Of a stretch of 64,000 nt of DNA, positions 60,301 to 64,000 are shown piece by piece. The notes beneath the pieces were generated by a model. That model saw only the letters and a list, made by a program, of their open reading frames with translations. It did no database searches and was not told where the DNA came from. Positions within the stretch are counted from its first letter, which is position 1, and each line of letters starts with the position of its first letter. Origin of the DNA: Tomocerus qinae (taxonomy: Eukaryota; Arthropoda; Collembola; Entomobryomorpha; Tomoceridae); the NCBI GenBank assembly GCA_020055645.1, contig CM034547.1, positions 13,982,513 through 14,046,512 on the forward strand, written 5' to 3'. The translations under genes were made by a program, and so were the position numbers.

Positions 60301-61206
60301 AAGGAACGATAAAAACTGTGAGGGAAAGAATAACTGGTTTTAACTCTACAACTTCCGTAAGACATTATTTTATTTTTTAAACTAAAGTAGAGACAAAATC
60401 CTACTATAAGGTTCACTGTTTGCTATGAGTTAAATAATGTAGAAGCAGATTGACAAGGCGGAAGTTACATATTTGTGTGCCAAATGTACTTTTCATTTTA
60501 TCTGACAGTGGCAAGTGAAAGTTTACTTTCCTTTCTTTGCTCCAGTATTTAAAGAAATTATACTGTGCAAATAAAAAGTACCTCTTCATCTTCATATAGC
60601 TTATGTATGAGTCTCTTTTGAAGCCAAGCCCAAACCCGATGATAAAATTTCGTATGTGATGTGATTAATGTCGAAGCACGACATGTTGAAAGTCATGATT
60701 TCTGCTTGTAAAACTGGTATAAAGAAAGCTTACTTGTTGAAGTCAAATGAACCATTACTTTTACATACCGGGTATGCAGGTAGAAACTGTAGCATAGTGA
60801 AAGCTGTACTTTCACCATGCTACAAATATAATGGCGTTGTGTTTCATTTCTACGGCTAAACTTGATTCTTTCCAATAATTGGGGCCAAATAAAACCGGTT
60901 GAGGCTAACTAACATTGAAGTAATGGTTCAATGAAAACTTTCAAAGAATTTGTGTTTAAGATCTGTTTCTCTGAGTTTCTCTTGGTGGAAGTTTAGATGA
61001 ACTTGAATTTGTTTCAAAGCATGCAAACATTTTTTATGAAATGGGATGATGGAAATACATAGTGATAATAAATATAACCAGTATTACTTATAGATTGAAA
61101 ACTAAATTAAGCACAATATTTGTTATAGGTTGAAGGTCTTATATCTGAAGCTACTCGAGTGGATAGTCTTGCTCAAATGTACGAAGGATGGACTGCGTGG
61201 GTATAA
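48356..61206 (+). CDS. SMG1: Serine/threonine-protein kinase SMG1 (nonsense-mediated mRNA decay PIKK)
   Basis: SMG1 phosphorylates UPF1 during nonsense-mediated decay. Exons: 48356-48689, 48769-48959, 49066-49224 (end uncertain), about 49277-49543, 49626-49836, 49921-50305, 50400-50607, 50880-51129, 51211-51738, 51832-52006, 54153-55814, 55899-56318, 56397-56613, 56787-57060, 57132-57346, 57521-57779, 57847-58271, 58380-59227, 59314-59531, 59600-60065, 60163-60356 and 61129-61206. This gives about 2,660 residues, against 3,661 in human. An N-terminal HEAT solenoid is followed by FAT-like helical repeats and then the kinase. The kinase has SDGK...YLVKG for ATP binding (about 1550-1562), PLGKRGGLIQIVEGAMPLF, the catalytic loop GLGDRHLDN (about 1703-1711), HVDFSIIF and VPFRLTQNI. 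A SMG1-type insert of about 870 residues separates it from the FATC tail, which ends LAQMYEGWTAWV, almost identical to human SMG1. The catalytic Asp and Asn are present, so it should be active. The start is the first of two close ATGs. The boundary between exons 3 and 4 is unresolved: the strong GTATGC donor does not match the nearby acceptors in phase. Confidence 0.96.
52773..52811. repeat. GTCC tetranucleotide microsatellite
   Basis: About ten uninterrupted GTCC/TCCG units near the left end of the repeat element in the SMG1 intron. Confidence 0.95.
53130..53430. repeat. 40-bp tandem repeat array
   Basis: Each unit has TTTGATTTTCTGTTGATTTT followed by CATAGTCAACATTAATGTG. Three nearly identical units start at 53249, 53289 and 53329. 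A fourth, at 53369, is diverged, and older degenerate units extend to both sides. The period is exactly 40 bp between the best units. Confidence 0.9.
60357..61128 (+). other. Last intron of SMG1 (772 bp) with a short hairpin
   Basis: Donor GTAAGA and acceptor TTATAG separate the FAT/insert exons from the FATC exon. At 60788-60824 a 16-bp stem (TGTAGCATAGTGAAAG against CTTTCACCATGCTACA, one mismatch) closes a 5-nt loop. A weaker outer pairing, GTAGAAAC with GTTTCATTTCTAC, extends to 60780-60853. The open frame 60668-60859 spans this repeat and has no homology I know. Confidence 0.7.
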
Positions 61207-61971
61207 GACGCCAATACGGCAGAGCCTTCGGCGGGTTCAAGTTGCGTGATCAATTGCTATCTTGATGATGGAATTGATATGGCAATCGCAACAGAAATTC
61301 CAATGTTTGCATTGGAACTACAATCATTGTTCTATAACGATTAATCATGAACGTCTAAATTCTTCGTTGTCGTCCGATTATAATCAATTCTGCCACAATC
61401 AGAATTCAGATATTCATATAGGTGTTTTTCGTTTGAATATAATTGGGAAATCTATTTACATTCTAATAAGAATACTATGAATAGTGGGAATTACAGAATT
61501 AACGAATGTGTGTTGAAGTTGAGAGGTATAAACCGAGAGCTGAATATATAATCAAGATTAGAAATGATGGTTATAATGCATTATATTTTCAAACTCTTAA
61601 GTAATTAAGATTTATTATCATTACATCATATTACAGTGATTAGACAAGTTTCAAATAAATACAAGTGATTTTTAGGTTACAACAATCGCAATTCGCATAT
61701 CTTCATTTCATTTCGGCATTCGGCAATAGTAGTTATTGAAATTGAGCTACACAAATAACCACCTATTTTATTTGTCTAAATAGCTTACAAACCATCTTTT
61801 TGCAGAACGTTAACATAGAGGAAAAAAGGTTTGTCTACCTAATTTGTATTGGATTGCGCAAACATATGGATCAAATTTACATAAACAGCTATGATTTGTA
61901 TTTACATCTTACTTAACTTTCAGTAACACGACACTGACACACTACTCTAAACTTCATGATCTATTCGATTT
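61207..61971. other. Convergent intergenic region between SMG1 and NDUFS3
   Basis: AT-rich 3' flank shared by two converging genes. AATAAA-type signals are visible on both strands, for example in CAAATAAATAC near 61653 (plus strand) and in the reverse complement near 61764. No further gene was seen. Confidence 0.7.
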
Positions 61972-63152
61972 TTATTTCGGTGGGGTTGGTGGAGGTGTAA
62001 TGGGTACACTTTCAGATGCAGGGAGTGCTTCACGGTAGTTTGGAAATTGCTCCCAAGGGCTTGATAAATCAAATTTACGAAATTCTTGGGCAAGTTCTAA
62101 TGGCTCAACAACGACCCTCTTGACTTCATCATCGTAGCGTAACTGGAAGACAAGATTACATATTATTATACAAAAGGAATAACTAAAATCGAAGTTAATT
62201 TGATTTGTTTCAGAACAATTACCTCAACATAACCACTAAGAGGGAAGTCTTTTCTGAAGGGATGTCCTTCGAAACCATAATCAGTGAGGATTCGTCGCAG
62301 ATCAGGATGATCTGAGAAGAAAACACCATACATATCCCATATCTCTCTTTCGTACCAATTGGCAGCTTTGAAAACTTCACAAGCCGAATCAAGTGGAGTT
62401 AGCTCGTCAGTGTAGGTTCGAACCCGAATACGGGAATTATATCTCAGCGACAGCAGATTGTATATGATCTGTAAATTGTACCCAGTATTGAAATTCAGCG
62501 AAAAGGCTATTTTTCTTTTATCGTAATATAAATACAAACCTCAAATCGATTTCCTCTAGCAGGAACGTCCATTCCAGCTATATCTACTAAACTTGCAAAC
62601 TGTGCAGTATGATGATCCTTCAAAAATGTTAGAACGGGAATAATGCCTTCAGGAGCAATCAAAAGTTCTAACTCGTCACCACAGGTAATCTGAACCTTCT
62701 GCACAAACTTCGGTAGACATTCTGCTACGTACTGACCAAATTCCGACAAGTGCTGTTTAGCCGCTAAGTCAACTTTTTTTACAGCAGCTGTAAACATTAA
62801 CATGTTATCATAATATTGACCCAGCAAACAAATTCGCCAAATGGTAAAATCTCACGTCTAGTTTCTGGGGCCGGAGGGGGTGTTTGTCCAGATGTTCCAG
62901 AAGCTCCGGTTGTTTGAGACATAAATCTTGAATATACAGCAGTTGCTGAAGGTAATTGAGTTTTCATTCCTAAGTGGATGTAAAATAAATTAATTACTGG
63001 ATCATAAAATGTAAAATTACATCTCATTTCTTTAAAGATAGATTCTACGATCATGATATATTTTTTAATACTTTTGGAAATAAAATTGAAATATTCCTTT
63101 TACCTTTGTTAACAGCTACTGTAGCCATACGTCGTATTAGTGCCGATGCCAT
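61972..63152 (-). CDS. NDUFS3: NADH dehydrogenase [ubiquinone] iron-sulfur protein 3 (complex I 30-kDa subunit)
   Basis: This is a core subunit of mitochondrial complex I in the peripheral (Q-module) arm, encoded in the nucleus and imported. Exons in transcript order are 63152-63104, 62969-62856, 62787-62540, 62468-62223 and 62142-61972. All phases agree, giving 275 residues, close to the usual length of about 264. The N-terminus [16 protein letters not shown] is basic and lacks acidic residues, as expected of a mitochondrial presequence. Then come [30 protein letters not shown] and [13 protein letters not shown]. The 30-kDa family signature follows ([43 protein letters not shown]), and then [20 protein letters not shown]. 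An AATAAA overlaps the stop codon. It is divergent from UGGT, with 264 bp between the two start codons. Confidence 0.98.
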
Positions 63153-63416
63153 TTTTTTACCAAATAAAAACTCAAACTAATGTTGGAAAGTTGAAAGTGG
63201 ACAATCAAAGTCCAGTATAAAGAAATCGAGGATGTTGCTTTTAATATTTTCAATACTCTTCTGGTTTCTCTAAAAATAGGTATTTGAAACTCGTACAAAT
63301 CCACTCAGCACCAATTGGATGAATACAGCGAGCACGAGAAAAAAAATTCCAGAAAGGGGCGAAGACTTGAATGAACATCATTTGTTTTAGTATCAGTACA
63401 TTTTTCCAAGACTGAA
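63153..63416. promoter_or_regulatory. Probable bidirectional promoter of NDUFS3 and UGGT
   Basis: Only 264 bp lie between the two divergent start codons, so both promoters must be shared or abutting, unless there are unseen 5' untranslated exons. A TATAAAG-like word near 63214 on the plus strand is a weak candidate core element. Confidence 0.5.
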
Positions 63417-63969
63417 ATGTTGACGTGGTCATCGTTGTCACTTTTAATTTTTTATTCGGTGGTCACCGTTGGACATGAACAAAAGATCCAAACGGTTCTA
63501 GTTGCCCGATGGAGTCCGACTTCCTTGCTGTCAGAAGCGGCGGAATATATCGCCGATGTTGACTCCTTTCTTTATTGGCAGTTTGTTGGAAATGTCTTTG
63601 AGAACCAAGATAGCTATCCGGCTCCTGCATCAGGTAAATTTTGACTTGACTTTGATCTTGGTATAAATATTAATTCATATGGCCACTGATATTTCAGACA
63701 TTACCGTTCAAGTTTAGTATATCAATATAAAGTAAAATAGTGACGAAAATTGATGCAGATTGTGGCATTGTTAACTAACATTGTTACTATCAACTAGACC
63801 GCATTGAAGTATTGACATTCATTGACATTTTACCATTTTGAAAGATGACGCAGAGGCGGACTTGGCATCGGTATCCGCATTCAACGTCATATCATCAGCG
63901 AAACTTCGGATGATGGAGTGGGCAATGACATCCAGAGCTTATTCTCCAAGAGTTATCATGTTCACACAG
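63417..63969 (+). CDS. UGGT: UDP-glucose:glycoprotein glucosyltransferase, N-terminal exons (3' partial)
   Basis: UGGT is the ER enzyme that re-glucosylates misfolded glycoproteins so that they rebind calnexin/calreticulin. Two exons fall in the window, 63417-63633 and 63845-63969, with matching phase. The gene continues past the edge after a GTATAA donor. A hydrophobic signal peptide occupies about residues 1-19 (TWSSLSLLIFYSVVTV). Next comes VARWSPTSLLSEAAEYIAD, the counterpart of the KWNSTPLLLEASEFLAE segment opening the first thioredoxin-like domain. Exon 2 has EWAMTSRAYSPRVIMFTQ, matching the LSLRSYSPRVEMFRQ region of the family. The catalytic GT24 domain lies far downstream, outside the window. 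Confidence 0.87.
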
Positions 63970-64000
63970 GTATAACTACCGGTTTTTCATTTTATAGCAA

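Noticed and set aside
60668-60859. 63-codon frame in the last SMG1 intron
   Set aside because: It spans a short inverted repeat, lacks homology and lies between well-supported splice sites.

Overview
This is a eukaryotic nuclear window with spliceosomal GT-AG introns and AT-rich non-coding DNA. It is most likely from an arthropod. The evidence is a miR-71 hairpin together with several miR-2/miR-13 family hairpins, which is a protostome/arthropod signature. Drosophila is known to have lost miR-71, so a drosophilid is unlikely. A springtail or other non-dipteran arthropod is my guess, at low confidence. Six protein genes were reconstructed by joining exons whose splice phases agree.

Layout. 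(1) 1246-39025, plus strand: PPP4R1, a regulatory subunit of protein phosphatase 4, without its first exon or exons. Thirteen exons are visible. The first four are separated by introns of 14.1, 2.1 and 13.6 kb, and later introns are mostly short. (2) Inside the 13.6-kb intron, on the sense strand, lie five microRNA hairpins in order: miR-71, miR-2-like, miR-13-like, miR-2, miR-2 (20505-30010). This is the conserved invertebrate miR-71/miR-2 cluster, here stretched over about 9.5 kb. (3) 39026-42059: convergent intergenic DNA holding a nearly perfect 178-bp inverted repeat. (4) 42060-43686, minus strand: a divergent CNOT9/Rcd1/CAF40 gene with a proline-rich N-terminus. (5) 43687-46244: intergenic, with a small 237-bp terminal-inverted-repeat element. 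(6) 46245-47373, minus strand: pygopus, the Wnt co-activator, with NLS, NPF motif and PHD finger. (7) 48356-61206, plus strand: SMG1, the nonsense-mediated-decay PIKK kinase, in about 22 exons. One 2.1-kb intron carries a repeat element with a GTCC microsatellite and 40-bp tandem repeats. (8) 61972-63152, minus strand: NDUFS3, complex I 30-kDa subunit. (9) From 63417, plus strand, running off the window: the first two exons of UGGT, the ER glycoprotein-folding sensor.

The genes are not an operon. They are housekeeping loci in mixed orientation: pygopus/SMG1 and NDUFS3/UGGT are divergent pairs with short shared upstream regions, and PPP4R1/CNOT9-like and SMG1/NDUFS3 are convergent. The most notable result is the intronic microRNA cluster, which would be transcribed with PPP4R1 unless it has its own promoter. 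Intron sizes contrast sharply: the microRNA-bearing 5' half of PPP4R1 is hugely expanded, while all the other genes are compact.
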